This document shows, piece by piece, positions 1 through 13,426 of a stretch of DNA of 64,000 nucleotides. The translations under genes were made by a program, and so were the position numbers. The notes under the pieces are model-generated. The model was not told where the DNA came from and did not search any database. It saw only the letters and a list, made by a program, of their open reading frames with translations. How positions within the stretch are numbered: position 1 is the stretch's first letter; each line of letters begins with the position of its first letter. Origin of the DNA: Lytechinus variegatus (taxonomy: Eukaryota > Echinodermata > Echinoidea > Temnopleuroida > Toxopneustidae); the NCBI RefSeq assembly GCF_018143015.1, contig NC_054741.1, positions 46,368,548 through 46,432,547 on the forward strand. The letters are read 5' to 3'.

Positions 1-210
1 TATCCCCCTGATCCACAGGTAATAGAATTTGTCTATTTAATTGAATCAGAAAAGTGGATAAAGCTCATGCTTGCATTCTATTACATTTCTTTACCAAGAA
101 AGATTATACCAGATTGTGATCTTTTCATTTTTTAAGGAGGGTTTAAGAGTAGATATTATTTGTGTCAAAGAAAAGTGTTTCGTCTGGGGCTTTAAATCTG
201 CTGGGGCCAT

Positions 211-712
211 TTAAAGGGGAAGTTCACCCTGACAAAAAGTTCATTGTAAAAATAGCAGAAAAATAATAAAAAATATTGCCGAAGGTTTGAGAAAAATTCA
301 TCAAATAATTAAAAAGTTATTAGAATTTCAATTATTTGATTTGTGACGTCATATGCGAGCAGTATTCCTACATAGTGAATGGTAAAAAGTCAATGAAATG
401 TCATTTTTTCAGAAAATTGAAAATGGTTTTCTCTGTACCTTTTGTATATCAATAGACAAATCATTTCACATCCAATCATGAATAAAAAACAAAATTAAGT
501 CATCAGGAACCATACAAAATTTGAAATTCATACATTTACATTACATAACACATGGGGCAGCTGCTCGTTTATGACGTCACAAATCCCAAATTTTGAACTC
601 TAATAACTTTCTTACTCTTTAACAGATTGTTCTCAAACCTTCACCAATATTTTTTATTATTTTTTCGGCGATTTTTACAACAAAGTTTTTTCAGGATGAA
701 CTTCCCCTTTAA
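211..712. mobile_element. Foldback element (MITE-like) with ~150-bp inverted arms
   Basis: The left end reads TTAAAGGGGAAGTTCA and the right end is its reverse complement. The similarity continues inward for roughly 150 bases on each side with scattered mismatches, ending near matching GTGACGTCAT segments at about 343-352 and 571-580. There is no open frame of note inside. This is the structure of a non-autonomous DNA element. The AAAGGGGAAGTTCA end is, as I recall, common in echinoderm genomic sequence. The TTAA at each end could be the target duplication, but that is not certain. Confidence 0.8.
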
Positions 713-900
713 GGTCCATGTATAGTTGTCCTTGGAATTTAGTGAACCCCATCACAAAATGCCCTCCTCTATGCTGAGTGTTGAGTTTGGCCGGAACACT
801 ACAATGTTTGGCAAGCTAAAAGAAACGGCTTTATTGAATGTAATATTTTATCATTTGACTTCAGAATTAAAGATTGGATTAAGAATGACCAAGCAATCTT

Positions 901-934
901 TAGTGTTAATTTGATACTGTAGAAATTAACACTA
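901..934. repeat. Perfect 12-bp hairpin, TAGTGTTAATTT type
   Basis: TAGTGTTAATTT at 901-912 is the exact reverse complement of AAATTAACACTA at 923-934, with a 10-base loop. The following sequence repeats TTGAC/TTAACAC words, and TTTAACACC recurs near 1280 and 1316. It looks like the remnant of a larger foldback repeat interrupted by the T/G/C homopolymer tract at 1107-1160. Confidence 0.5.
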
Positions 935-2724
935 CATGTGTTGACTCAACATGACACTTTGATTTGACATCACCTGTGTTTATTTCAGCAAAATTTTTAT
1001 GAAGAGAGAGAAGAACATCTTGTTTATGTGCTTTTTTCTTTTGACAGTACAAGAAAAAACCCAATAAAGCTATATATCTTTCTTCCCTTTTCTCCTTTTC
1101 CCCTCCTTTTTTTTTTGGGGGGTGGGGGGCGTTCACCCCACCGCTCCTCCCCCCCCCCCCGGAAATGCGCCTTATCTTTAGCAGGACATTTTGTTCTTTG
1201 TCAAAGTTTAAAATCCACAAGAATCGGGAACTAATTATTATCCCCCTTGAAAAGATATTTAAGTGACAATGGTCGATGTTCATTTAACACCATAGCAATT
1301 CAGCACTATAATGCATATTTAACACCTGATATTTGGCAGTCAGTGTACATGTAGGTTTAGGGATTTTGTTCTGAATTAGGTAAATGATAGGATAGGGTTC
1401 TAAGGTTTCAGGTTAAGATTCAAGCAGATTTTCCATTGAAGCAGTTGTCCCTGAAACACTGGGGCAAAAGAATGTATGTATCAGAGTTATGTAAAATAAT
1501 TGATTCAATTTTATTTTTGTTCATGATAGAAAATAAAGGTTCCTTTTATTCTCTGGAATGAAAAGAGAAGAAAGGAAAAAAAATGTTCTGAAATCCCATA
1601 CTACATATTTATAAAATGCTGCATCTTTTATCCTGATTCTGCCCCTCTTTGGGGTTTCACTTCAAAATGGGTATTACCCCTAAATATATTGAAAGCTGGT
1701 CCATTTGCCAAATCAGTCATAAAATTTTCCAACAATCGGTACGATTCCGGTGCTTTGTCGCGAGAAGTGCTTGGGAAGGCACAGATGAGTGGGTTTTGTG
1801 AGTTCATCTCATTCTTACAAGTATCTGTCATTTGGGATTCTCTAATAGATCATTTGAGTTGGTGTTGCTTTTGTCAGCGGCTACCTGCAACTTTTGTGAT
1901 ATTCTAAAAAGCTTTTATGGAGCTGTTCTTCCCATTTCAAAGGGAGGAGACTCTTTGACTACATTTTACTATACAGATAGTGGAAGTCAGTAATGAGGTA
2001 TCACATTTCTCTTGCTTTTTTGAGGTTTCTTATAACATTTATCATGTTTGATAAATGTCATTTGGATGAACACATTCATCCTTTTGGTGTTACGTATGTA
2101 TCAGACAATATTCTTAAAGTGATCACTTATACCAAATCATGTATTGTTTAAGATGACAATTGAGTCTTGTCTAGATTCTTTCTATTGATCAGTGTTAAAG
2201 TGTCAAGAGTGCATTTACAGTTCATAGTTTAGAAATAGATCTTATAAAACTATGAAATATGACTTTTTAATTTCCCTACTGAGACACACAAGGTACACAT
2301 CAAATGGATCTTTGTTAATTGTTAAATCACCTTCATTCTTCTGTTTCAAAAGATATGATATTTTTTGTTGTATTATTTAGTATGCTATTTTCTCATTATC
2401 TTTTTTAAATTGAAATTAGTCGGTGTACCAGCGTTGGTTTGCATTCAAAGTACATGCATGTTCACTGTATATAAAGGAATGTATTTCAGACAATTTCTCT
2501 ATTTAAAAAAGACCCATGTTATTTCTATATTGTGTGAATGATTCATCATCAAAGTTATTGTTTTTTAATGTAAGACAAAAATTAAAGTAATTTCATATTA
2601 ATTATTGATGTATATATTTAAGTCTCTGTTGATGAAATGTTAAAGTGCATGATTAATATTTTTTTCCTAATACTTCATGACATACAGGGAAAATATCCAT
2701 AAAACTGAAGGAACTTTGTGGGGA

Positions 2725-2930
2725 TACACTCTAAATTCCAAGGATTTAAAATAAATCCAGATCGGCTGTGAATAGTGACCAACCAAATTTTGAATTTATT
2801 TTGACTCTTAAGAATTAACTTTTAAATCTCAAAATATTTAAATCAAAGTTTAAATCTTAATATAATATTCGGGTGGTCACTATTCACAGCTGATCTGGAC
2901 TTATTTTAAATCCTTGGAATTTAGAGTGTA
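2725..2930. mobile_element. Short foldback element with TACACTCT ends
   Basis: The left arm starts TACACTCTAAATTCCAAGG and runs about 55 bases to GTGACC. The right arm ends with the reverse complement, AGAGTGTA. The arms match almost base for base, with only a few differences, and are separated by about 95 AT-rich bases. No coding capacity. A second element with the same terminal TACACTCT but different internal arms lies at 38841-39052. Confidence 0.8.
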
Positions 2931-3025
2931 TACATTAGTGGGAGGGGGATGCTGAAGGAATTACAATTTGACTTCAAGAAAATAGGAAAAGATTACAACA
3001 TTATATAATACACCTATATGCTTTT

Positions 3026-3145
3026 CACACTACATTTCCTTAACCCCATAATATCCTGAACCCCGGACTATCCTTAACCCCATACTATCTTTTTTTCGAT
3101 TCACACTGTCTTTCTTAACCCCATACTATCTTTACACTTTAAAAG
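3026..3145. repeat. Cluster of CTTAACCCCATACTATC-type repeats
   Basis: CTTAACCCCATACTATC or close variants occur four times, with a further variant GAACCCCGGACTATCC, interspersed with TTCACACT words. The spacing is irregular, so this is probably the truncated end of a dispersed repeat rather than a simple tandem array. Confidence 0.5.
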
Positions 3146-6100
3146 GAAATTGCTGAATAGCATTGCAGAAGGAGAATTTGAAATGAAAATATGAAATTGT
3201 ATGCTGGAAGTCTGCAATATGTTTTACCGCATTTAATATGAATAACTTGTAAAAGTATTTAATAAAAAACCCTGGCTAGCATGACAGAAAGAGGATTTGA
3301 AATAATTTCTTTGTCATTGTTTGTAGATTCTTCACCTTTTGGTCTGCTTTTCAACAACTGTTTTCTAAAGTTGTGGTATCCTACTACCGGTTTTCTTTGA
3401 ACTTTCTTTGTTCATTATTTATCAACCAAATTCAAATGACAATGGATGTACAATTTTTGTATGTACGGTATGTATTCCAAACTTCCTATCCCCTTTCTGA
3501 TTGTCTTTTCAAAGGTTTAAATGCAGAGTCTGATTGTGCCTTCTACCGGTTTTCCTTGAATAGTTTTGTTCATTAATCAATTGATAGTGCATCAACAATC
3601 TTTGTATATGATTATGATTCCATGATTGCGGTCAATGAATCACCTCTGTTCGCACCCATTGTGTGAATAGGTATTGAACTTCAGGCAGGCTTTCGTCTGA
3701 GGTAGATGATGTATACTTTTGGGTGTGGATTACAAATCAATGTGGCAGAAAGTCTGCCCCCCCCAAAAAAAGAGGGGCTTCTTGTCTTTATTTACCAAGA
3801 TTTCTTAGATCATATCCATCTTGAAAATTAATTTTGGGGTCAGTCAGCATGTAGATTTATTGTTTTGATTTCATATTAGGACGTATAATTGACTTGCAGA
3901 TGATTATAAGTTCTGAGTAGCCCCCCCCCCCCCCTTAGTGTTTTGTCTTCTGTCTCGGTTGATGTTTGCTCAAGGCGGTTCCACCTGTAGTCCTGCACTA
4001 AATGAACTCCTAGATGAGTTCATTAAAACACATACATACATGTTGATCAAGGGAAAACAGTTTAAGCCATCCAAAAGTTTGCAAACTTTCAATTGATAGT
4101 GTCCTTGTCTGGCATGGTAAATTACTAGAAAATAAAACCAATGAATGAGCTAGACATCAAGGGAACACAAAAGTGATTCAAAAAGTAATCAAAGGTGGGT
4201 ATCATTCCTTTTTTTTCAACCATTCCTATCAAAATTTCTTTTCTTTTCTTTTGTTTGCCCTATATCCTGTAAATAGATGTGGTTTTTATTCACCTTTTAT
4301 GCCATGGAACAATGATAACCATTATACCACAGGGACTAGTGGAAGCATTTAGATCTCTTAACTTGGTGTTATCCCAAACTTATTTGATGAAATGATTGGG
4401 GATCCACAATTGCGTCATGTTTGTAGGTATGGTTTGGATTAAAATGGGTTGCAGAACGGAGAAGTGAATCCTCTGAGTTTGTTTGAGAATTGTTCCATGT
4501 AAATATGCTATCATTGTGACTTCTCAAAGCGTTTGGTCACTTTTGGACAAAGGGATTGCTCCAGAATTCAAAAGGGTTGTTTACCGGCTCTGCCAAATTG
4601 GCCTTTGAGGAATGATAAGCACGCAGAGAAGATGGTTTAAATTGAAAGTTGGCTTTTGAGTGACGTACATGTAGCTCGTCAAATGCAAATGACAAGTGCG
4701 GTTGCGTTGCTATGGATGTTGCTTGAAAAACATTGCATTGCTGAGGAAGGAGTAAGTGTCAATCTTTTCCTTGTTATGAATGTTTATCTAGAAACAACTT
4801 TGTCATTATGTTATCATTTTGGCTTCTATTTTCACAACCAAAATAAAGGGGAGACTGTATGAGAGAAAATAAAATCTAAGAGAAATTGTGGAACTGTTTT
4901 ATCTCATTATGAACAGAAGGAAATGAGATAATTGATTCCAGATTTTGAAGAGGTGTCACAGATTACCACAATCATTGTTTTATCCCTCACACATGTGCAT
5001 CTATAGGCAAATAAACACGACTGTACAATCATCTTTCATCAATTTAAACAAATGCTCACTGCAAACATATCGAAACTGTTATCCCCCCCATTTTTTTTTT
5101 CTTTTAAAATATAGGAGTACAATGAAAACAGTGAAGAGAAAATGCACGATCAAATCAAATTTAGATCTAACAATGTGGTTTCACTGCCCCTACATTAATT
5201 ACCAACTATATTTGCTTCATGAATTTTTGCTACCTATAGTAACCCTCTTCTAATCAAGTATTGTCATATGATTTTAGATATTTTTTCTTCCAAACTTAGA
5301 TAACCATCGCTGTAAATTAAATAGCAATATTATTCCAGCTATCCTCCCCAACAACAGCAAAGCAAGGATGACGGGCTTATTTTTTTTAATCGCATCTTGC
5401 GGGGAAGGATGACAAATTTAGTGAGGTAATATTCAGTTTACAGCTCCTTAGGTCTGGTAAGCACCAGACAATGATATTTAAAATGATTTAAGTTGGATAG
5501 ACCACCAAATATTTCCTTGCATTCTTACCGAAAAGAATACAAAGGATAAAAACGAAAGTGTGAATACCTGTGGTCAACTAAACTGACCCTCAAGTGGCCC
5601 TTTACTCCTTACCTATTGTCCAGTCAGAACTCAGGCCATGAGACCTGTACGAAGAGGATGGTCAGTTCATTAATAATGTAAGAAATGTTAGGGTATAGAT
5701 CTTCTTCATCGGTCAATCACCTAGGTGTAAGCAAATAAAGTGGCCGTGGAATTCCTTTCATTCATTCATGTCTATGTAAGATCATTGGGTCAATAGTTCG
5801 AGCATTTCAAGGAGAAGTGTATGTCATCATGAAAAGAACTCCGGACCAAATGAATGGGATATACAGCATGTAATGAAGTCCATTAAGCATCTTTTAACCT
5901 TCTTATCAAGATTGAAGTTTGCATTAAATTTTCATTTATAACTCATTAAACCCACTTTCATATGTAATCAGACAGATAGATTGACCAATATGGATTTTTT
6001 AAGGTCACAAAAGGCTTTAAGGTAATAAATTATTATGGGGGTTGTTTACTTGTTATAGATGTTAAAATTAACCTGTAACCTCTTCATTCACCTCTCCTTA

Positions 6101-9100
6101 ACATATAATCAATACAACCCAATAATAAGTCGTGTTTTATTCAGTTTTCGATGGGATCTTTCAAAAGACTAAGAATAATCCAACGATTGATCAAACAATT
6201 CAAACCAATAATTAGCTCTATATTTTGAATTCTCCAAGTGAATTTGTTCTAAATCATGCTAAGAATAGCTTGATGATCGACTAAGATGAAATGAAAACCA
6301 TGAATTTGTTTGTGAGCTGAATTAACATTCCTATTCAATCCAGTTTGTGAGAAATCAATTGGATTCCCAAGGAGGCGCCAAGACCCCACCCACTCATTCC
6401 AACGAATCAATATCAACCTGTCTTCCTTCTAGAACCATGAAGGTATCACCCCCTCATAAAGTGAAAATTCAGCATGGCTACCAAAATGTCCACCAGTCAC
6501 TAAAAGTAGTTACTTTTCTAGGATTTCTTAGGTTTTTTGTGACTTTTTGTCAATCTTATTGCTCCAAAATAAATTGCATGGAAGATATTTCAAGAAATTG
6601 GAAGGGACTCGAAGCAGAAAGTACATGTATGTTGCCATCCCCCCCCCCCCCGTTTAAAAAAATTCTAAATATTGCTGGGTGTTTGTTCTTGAGCCCATTA
6701 CTTTGGAAGTGGTGGACTTGGAGTATAAAAGCATTTTTTTTTTTGGGGGGGAGGATGGGGGAGTTATGTTATAGGTATTATGATTTTAATTTTCAAGAGG
6801 GTTAAAAAGGGTTGGAGTCAAGGGCCATCTCTGCTTTATGCTCGATCCCACTCTAACCGACCATTCTCATTCTGCTCTTGAAGATGGTGATGACTGCATG
6901 CTCCTGGTTACTGCCTAATGAACTTGTCAGCACAATTTGTTTTCTGGGATTATTTCTGAAAACTTTGAAAACAACATGGAGTGGCCTGTTGTTTTGAGCA
7001 AGACTAGGAATGACGGATGTCATTGCTTTGGAATGAACAGATAATAAACCCTGTCTGCTATACTTCAATCATGAAATGCTTTGTGTATGACTTCTCACCA
7101 CTTATTGTATTGTTTTAGCATTCCTCCATTGTGACTCATGCATAACAATACTGTTGATGGATGGTCTTCAGAGTTGTATTAAAAAAATAATGAGTTAAAC
7201 AAGTAAAGAATAAAGCAGTAGAATGTACATAACCAAGCATGTTTCCAATCACATTTCAAGCAGGATAATAATGAATAGCTTGAAAAGATACAGCAATTTT
7301 GTAACAAAGTGATAAATGGTTAAGTGGAAGGGTTAGCTTGGAAATTTTTGTATATTTTATTCTGGTTAAAGCAGGTCTGATGTATATCTTCTTTCTTTCT
7401 CTATTAGTTTAGCTTTAAAATTATACTTCTTTTAAAAATCTCTAAATTGACACTGCAAAATCAGTAATTGACTAATTTTCTTTTATAGAATCATCATGCA
7501 AGAGCAATTAGTTCAGGAAACATTTTGCATGCACTTTTTTTTCGATATATCTAGATTAGTATTTAGTTCCTTGTTTTGGTCAGAAAAGTTGGGATTCTAG
7601 TTTGTAACCATTGCCAGAGAGTGCAAATCAATCACTTTGTCATTAAATATCAATCTATCAAATTACACATCCCTGCTTATGAGACCATCAGCGCTGCCTT
7701 TGAAAATTGTTTTCTTCAGATACCACCGTTATAATCTATTATGTATTGATATTGATGTGGGCCGAATTGAATGAACTTGCCGCTGGCTCAGAGACACTCA
7801 AAGGTTCCGTCATCCACAACAACAATATAAAGACACAATCTATTGTCCATTTTATTGATAAAGGGTTGGTCATTGTTGTCCTGTTGGTTTGGACATCTGT
7901 TAATGATAAACATTGTCTTCTGTTATTCAAATTACACAAATAATCGATGCTTCTTCTTGTGTACATAGTCTATTTTTCTACCCTACAACACTGCTGCTTT
8001 GTAAACAAAGTAGTAGTCTATTCTGGACAGTCTGGTATAAAGTGTGTATAGGGTGGACTAAATGACCTTTGCAAAACACATTGCACATGTATATTTTTTC
8101 TTCTGCATTTCAAACTACATTTTGTAGTGACCTCAATTAATTTTAGTGTAAGTTTCTTATTCTCAGGCTCATTAGTTTAAATAATGTAAGGGCACTGCTT
8201 TAAGTACATGTTCCGGGGGGGGGGGGGGGGGGGGAGGGTGTAGTGATTAAATAGTAAAAAAATTAATGGACTCTAATATTGTTGATTTATATTGTCAAGA
8301 AGATAATCTGATTAAATATGATTCATTCTATTGTGAAGTGGATAACCCCCCAAAAAAAAATAAAAAAAGAAGGAAATCAAGACCAGGAATTCTCATGATT
8401 GGCAAAATCAAATTTAACCTTGTAGAATAAGAATAAAGAAGAGATTTTCTGTTTGTCTACCCCACCTATTTGGGATGAGTTGATAATAATATGAATGTAA
8501 ATGAATGAACGTAGGATATGATGGAGACTGGAGAGAGGAAGATAGAGGATTAATTAATCAAAATGGCACGGCGATGTCTCAGCAATAGGTCAATGTACTT
8601 TGTTTCCATCTATATGGTTGCCCTTTATCAGTTTAGGGGAGAAGTATCTGCTAAAATTCACCTGTCTACTGCAATGATATCGTTGGTTAATTCTAAGTTG
8701 CCTTGTTTAGCACTGTTTTAGGAGAAGAAATACAAGATGTAGTAATACTAGGGTAACACAAGATTAACATATATGCATACATACCTGTAGGCCTATACCT
8801 GAGTGTCATACAAATTGAGCGTTCAAGAGTAAGAATGAAGACAATGATTTGACATCAAACTGTATCCATTTCTATAATAAACAAATATTATATTTCTGTG
8901 TGAATTTGATTCTGGTATTAATTACAAGTATGTGAAAAGTGATATTGATTCACAACTTGGTTGTGAAAGTGAAAAAATATTCCAATATTCGGGATATGCC
9001 ACAACTCATTTTTTTTAAAACAAAGTTTACATACCCTTTAATGTATAAGCATCAATTACATGGAAGAATACATTCTCATATTTATTACTGCTTCATTATC

Positions 9101-12100
9101 AGAACGAGCTACACTGTTGTTCTTTGTTAGCAAATTAAAGAAAGCCATGGCAGGAGATTAATTAGTGTATGTTTTAGATATTATATTCATATGCCATGAA
9201 ATAGGAAATTATTTTTAATGATATCTTTACTCAGAAGATCTATTTACCTTGTATGCAGTTCTCCCAAGACAATATAAAGTGCAAGTAACACCGAGAACCC
9301 CTAGGCAAGATGATAACTTGTTTTGAAATGGGAAGATCAGAATGTATTTGTGGTATTGATTATAATGGGGATGATTTAAACCATTGAATCTAGCATGTCT
9401 ATTCCCATTAATCAATACATACACCAGTGACACTTCAACCAGAAACTGTAAACAACTTATTTTCCCTCCTTGATCTGATCAAAGAATAATAAATCTTTTG
9501 GTATTTCTAGCTTATCATATCTCAATAACACTTGCGTAAACTTTTCGTATAGTATCCATTTAATTATTGCTGGATAAATTTACTTTGTGTTGAAGTGGAA
9601 GTTATATTACCGTTATAGTAATATCTTATTGCAATCTTAAAGGAGACTGTAAGTATTTAGTAGTATTACATGTAGGTATTGATTACAGCGTGGGTGATAA
9701 TTCTACTCACCTTTGTGTTCAATCAATACTTAAATCTATCAGACTCAATTGTTCAGACTTTGAGGTGTAAGAAATGAGTGGAACTTGTTCACAAAGAAAA
9801 AGGGGGTAATTATCAGCGAGGTTGTATGCCTAGAAATTGTTTTCTTTTATGTTTACTGAGGACAAGAATGATAGACAGAGAAACAGTGCAAGAAACAACA
9901 AGAAAAAGGTGATCCAAATCAATTGGTTGACAGAGACTATGGGAAAGTGAATGGATATATGATGAAGAAAGTGAGATGGTTTGAGCACAGATCTCTTGGT
10001 TGAAGAGATTTTCAGAGAGAAAGGAAGGGAGGGAGACAGAAAAATGAAGGATGTAGTAGGGGGACCAGGGATGGAGGTATGAAGAGGGGGAACACAACAA
10101 AACGAGAGAGTGGGTTTTGAGGAGGGGGGGGGGGGGGGTGAAATGATTGTGACCCCAGTGGAAAATTTTCCAGTTGATTTGTGGCTAAGGTGTAAAATAA
10201 GCTTGTCATTTAATCCAATCATAAACTTTTGGTTCAGTTGTCTTCCACACCAGACATGATCCTGATAATCCTGAGAATAGTTCAAATTTAGAATACTATA
10301 CCAGACAGATCAGAATGAGGAAATAGTATTTTTGATTGAGGACTTGGGATAGTGTCTTGATTGACACACCTCATACCTAAATTTCCTTCTTATTATTAAA
10401 CAGAGCAGAGAAATGATGTAGACTGTATTTTTTTTTGCCATTTACAAAATTTCACTTCAACATAATAGCCACAAGATACAGCCATGCCATAGTCAACACT
10501 GGACTTTGCCTGAAAGAATAAACAATGATTATCCCATTATAAGGATAATAGGGGTTTAGATTCCCCCAGGGGATTAGTTAAGGGGTCCTTATAGGCTTAA
10601 CAGAGGGTCTGTTACACTGTATTGTGCAGTCATAACAGGTCAGGACTTGTACCCCAGGGAATAGTGGTATTTTATTTTGACTATTTTTTATTGAAGCTAA
10701 CAGGCTTCCTTTGGGAATGCTTTTAATTTTGAGAAGAGGCCCCTTCTGGTATGAATTCAAACCATTAGTGAAATGATGAATTGATTTGTAACACTCCAAT
10801 CAAACTCTTAAAATACATGGGTCACCAATTTCAATTATACATGTTGGGATACCTTGTAAATTTCCATTATCAATAGCATAGAATAGCACAGAAGAAATTT
10901 GATTTGATTTGTCTCAAACATAAAAGCAATGTAAATCATCAATAATTGAAGTAGTGTGCCTCAAAGATGAAATACTTCTTCATGAGTTTGTTCTTGTGAA
11001 AATTCTTTTAGAATTTAAGATATGATGATGTATGGTCTCAGTGGCAAGGGTGGTTGAAATAAAAGATTTGAACTCTGACACTATTTTATTGACTTTAAAC
11101 CCAAACCTCCCAAGTTTTGGCAGCAAGTCTGAGCAAGTGCGGACAGGCCGACTATTGCACTGTGTCAACTCCGTTTGAACCCGCAGGTGGAAAACGGAAA
11201 GAAATAGAAGAAAAACGTTTTAAGAAATACAGCAAACTTGCGAATGGATGAGGTTGACATTTCTGATGCGGATCTGTAAAGGGTTGTCAATTGAAGTTGA
11301 TTCATCGGCATAGACGTTCTGTAGCCATCGATGATCATTGCCTAATGAATGGCGTAAGGTCAGAGGGCTTGTTAAAGACAATAGTGGTCATTGGAAAGTA
11401 TAAAGAGCCAGAGAATGAAGAGGGATATGCCCCACGGCCCCACTATTTTGATCTTTGTCGATTGATTCAGGGGTGTATAAAAGGGAAGGGGTAAGATGGG
11501 CTTGTACCTTGGTTGCCAATTTAAGAAAATAAATGCAAAAGATATTAAAGAATAAAAATTGAAATGAAATATAACATTTGTATTTGATGTAAATTAACAG
11601 AGAACCCATTTACCAATACTAAATTGCCATGCACTGACAGTTACCCTAGTTATAGCTTTCTTCAGTCAATCAAAATGAAAGATTTTCACTGAAATTATCA
11701 ATGAATGACAATTTTGTCAGTCATTGCAAGGGGTTTGAAGTCATCCTTGACTTCATACCCTTTCAACCTCTGAAAAGTGCCTGGTCTTGACCCTTAGCCA
11801 TGGTCTTGACCTTGGACTTGGAATTGTATGTCTGAGGGTGAGCTCAATGATTTCTTGTACTTTAGGGCCTAAGTGCTAGAAACATCAATCAAGATGCCAA
11901 TAGAAACATAGGTATATGTACTTTGGTAAAACATATCAATGCTAGTTCTTCCTCATAGAAAAAAAATGCATTTGTGCACGCTACTGAGTAGGTTGACCAA
12001 GTAAAGGTGCACTTGGAAAATGAAAAGCAGGTAATATCATGATTATGACAATGCTTCACTCATTTTCCTGCAGTCGAACTTAACTTTAAAAACCTGCCAG

Positions 12101-12104
12101 CTGA

Positions 12105-12290
12105 GAATAGACTCTATTCCTTGTTAAATTGACTCAGATTTAGAATGAATTTGACTCAGAATAAAGCGGAATCATCTAAAATATTAATCAATTTTGAGTC
12201 AAAGTAACTTAGAAATGAATCACCTTGACTTAAGACAGAGTATAGTTTCATCTGGCGCCATATCTTAGTCAAATTTAAGAGAGTATATAA
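12105..12290. repeat. Degenerate foldback sequence with three AP-1-like words
   Basis: The left part (from ACTCTATTCC near 12110) and the reverse complement of the right part (ending near ACAGAGTATA at about 12244) can be aligned with many mismatches. Both arms carry TGACTCA: 12130-12136 and 12152-12158 on the + strand, and TGAGTCA at 12195-12201. It looks like an old foldback repeat. Any role as a binding cluster is inference from the consensus word only. Confidence 0.4.
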
Positions 12291-13021
12291 TATGACATTG
12301 ACATCGCTGTTGCATTCAAGGGATTTTTAGCATCCTTGCTTCTGCAAAATGAATACCAAAACACTGTGCATTGTGCATTTTGAAAGACTTTTATTTTTAC
12401 AATTAGCAAAAAATCCTTTGAATGCAACAGTGTTTTAAATCTAATGTCTGAAAAACGGCAGGTTATAATCGCTTGAATACAGCCACCAAGAGTCCAAGGG
12501 GGATGCAGGAAGTTGGAATGGCCTAAGACACCAGAATTGATAATACATTCTGGTGAAAAACGGAATCTATGTAAGATTACCACCAATAACTTAGGATTTG
12601 TCCACAGTAATACCTAGCCTTTTATTGACTGAGTGCAGCTATTTGCGTTGATGGATTTTGGGGATTCATTTACTATATTCCCTTCCTCAAAGTTTAGGAT
12701 AATATTTCCCCCTTGGGACTGAAGAGTCAAGAGTTTGTTCTGTCAACCACACTGAAGTTCAACTTTGTTCTAGAACTTTGCTGTCCATCCAAGTTCAAAT
12801 TCCACTGGACATGCATGTAGTTATTTAATGATATGACATTATGAAAATATATTAAGGTCACCAGATATAATAGGATTTCTAAGGGTCCATGTTTGAAGGC
12901 CTATTGTTTTAAATGAATCAAGTATTCTATTTATTACTGAAGTATGAGAGAGGATTAAAGTGATTAAATATATTAAAAGGCTTTCAACCATTTCTCCTTA
13001 GGAAATAGCATCCATGAACTA

Positions 13022-13426
13022 AAGGCTTGGTCCTACTGCACTTTACGGATGCAGAGAGGATTTATCAAACGGAAAAGAATCTTGCCATCCATTGGAAAAT
13101 GTTATGTATCCGTTGTGTGCTCTTTGCATATGTGTTTCATATGCTCTATATCCATCGAGCATCCGTCCACTGTGATTTCATTGTTTGCCCATTTTGTCCA
13201 TTGTCAAGAGCGTATGAAAATGTATGGAGCCACCCCAAAATGTTGCTTGCCCGCTGTCTCATTTATGAATACTTTTTTATGTCCATCAGCAGTCGGATCA
13301 GGCCTTAAGGAAGTCTGAAGTAATGCTATCCAGTTACACCAACATCACCAACTCCAAACCAAAAAATCACAAATAATGTAAATTATGAAAGGCTGTGATC
13401 AGACTAGGTGTTGCTGGTGTTAACTG
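13022..13426. repeat. Dispersed repeat fragment plus a 96-bp palindrome
   Basis: From 13022 the sequence has words such as TTTACGGATGC and CCATCCATTGGAAAATG, resembling an interspersed sea-urchin repeat I recall. It contains two overlapping open frames of about 90 codons with no recognisable domain, which I take as chance. At 13331-13426 a CAGTTACACCAACA start is mirrored by the end TGTTGCTGGTGTTAACTG, forming an imperfect palindrome. Confidence 0.4.

Noticed and set aside
4656..4862. Possible exon before a GTAAGT donor at about 4751
   Set aside because: The translation has no RING residues or any known motif, and no convincing acceptor precedes it; the donor alone is not enough.
6347..6805. 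152-codon open frame
   Set aside because: It spans poly-C and poly-T/poly-G tracts, has no recognisable domain, and lacks splice-site or conservation evidence.
9813..10285. 95- and 151-codon minus-strand frames
   Set aside because: Ser/Leu/Pro-rich translation of a purine-rich tract and a G run; compositional.
13027..13318. Two overlapping ~90-codon frames
   Set aside because: They lie in what looks like a dispersed repeat, and there is no domain or codon-level support.
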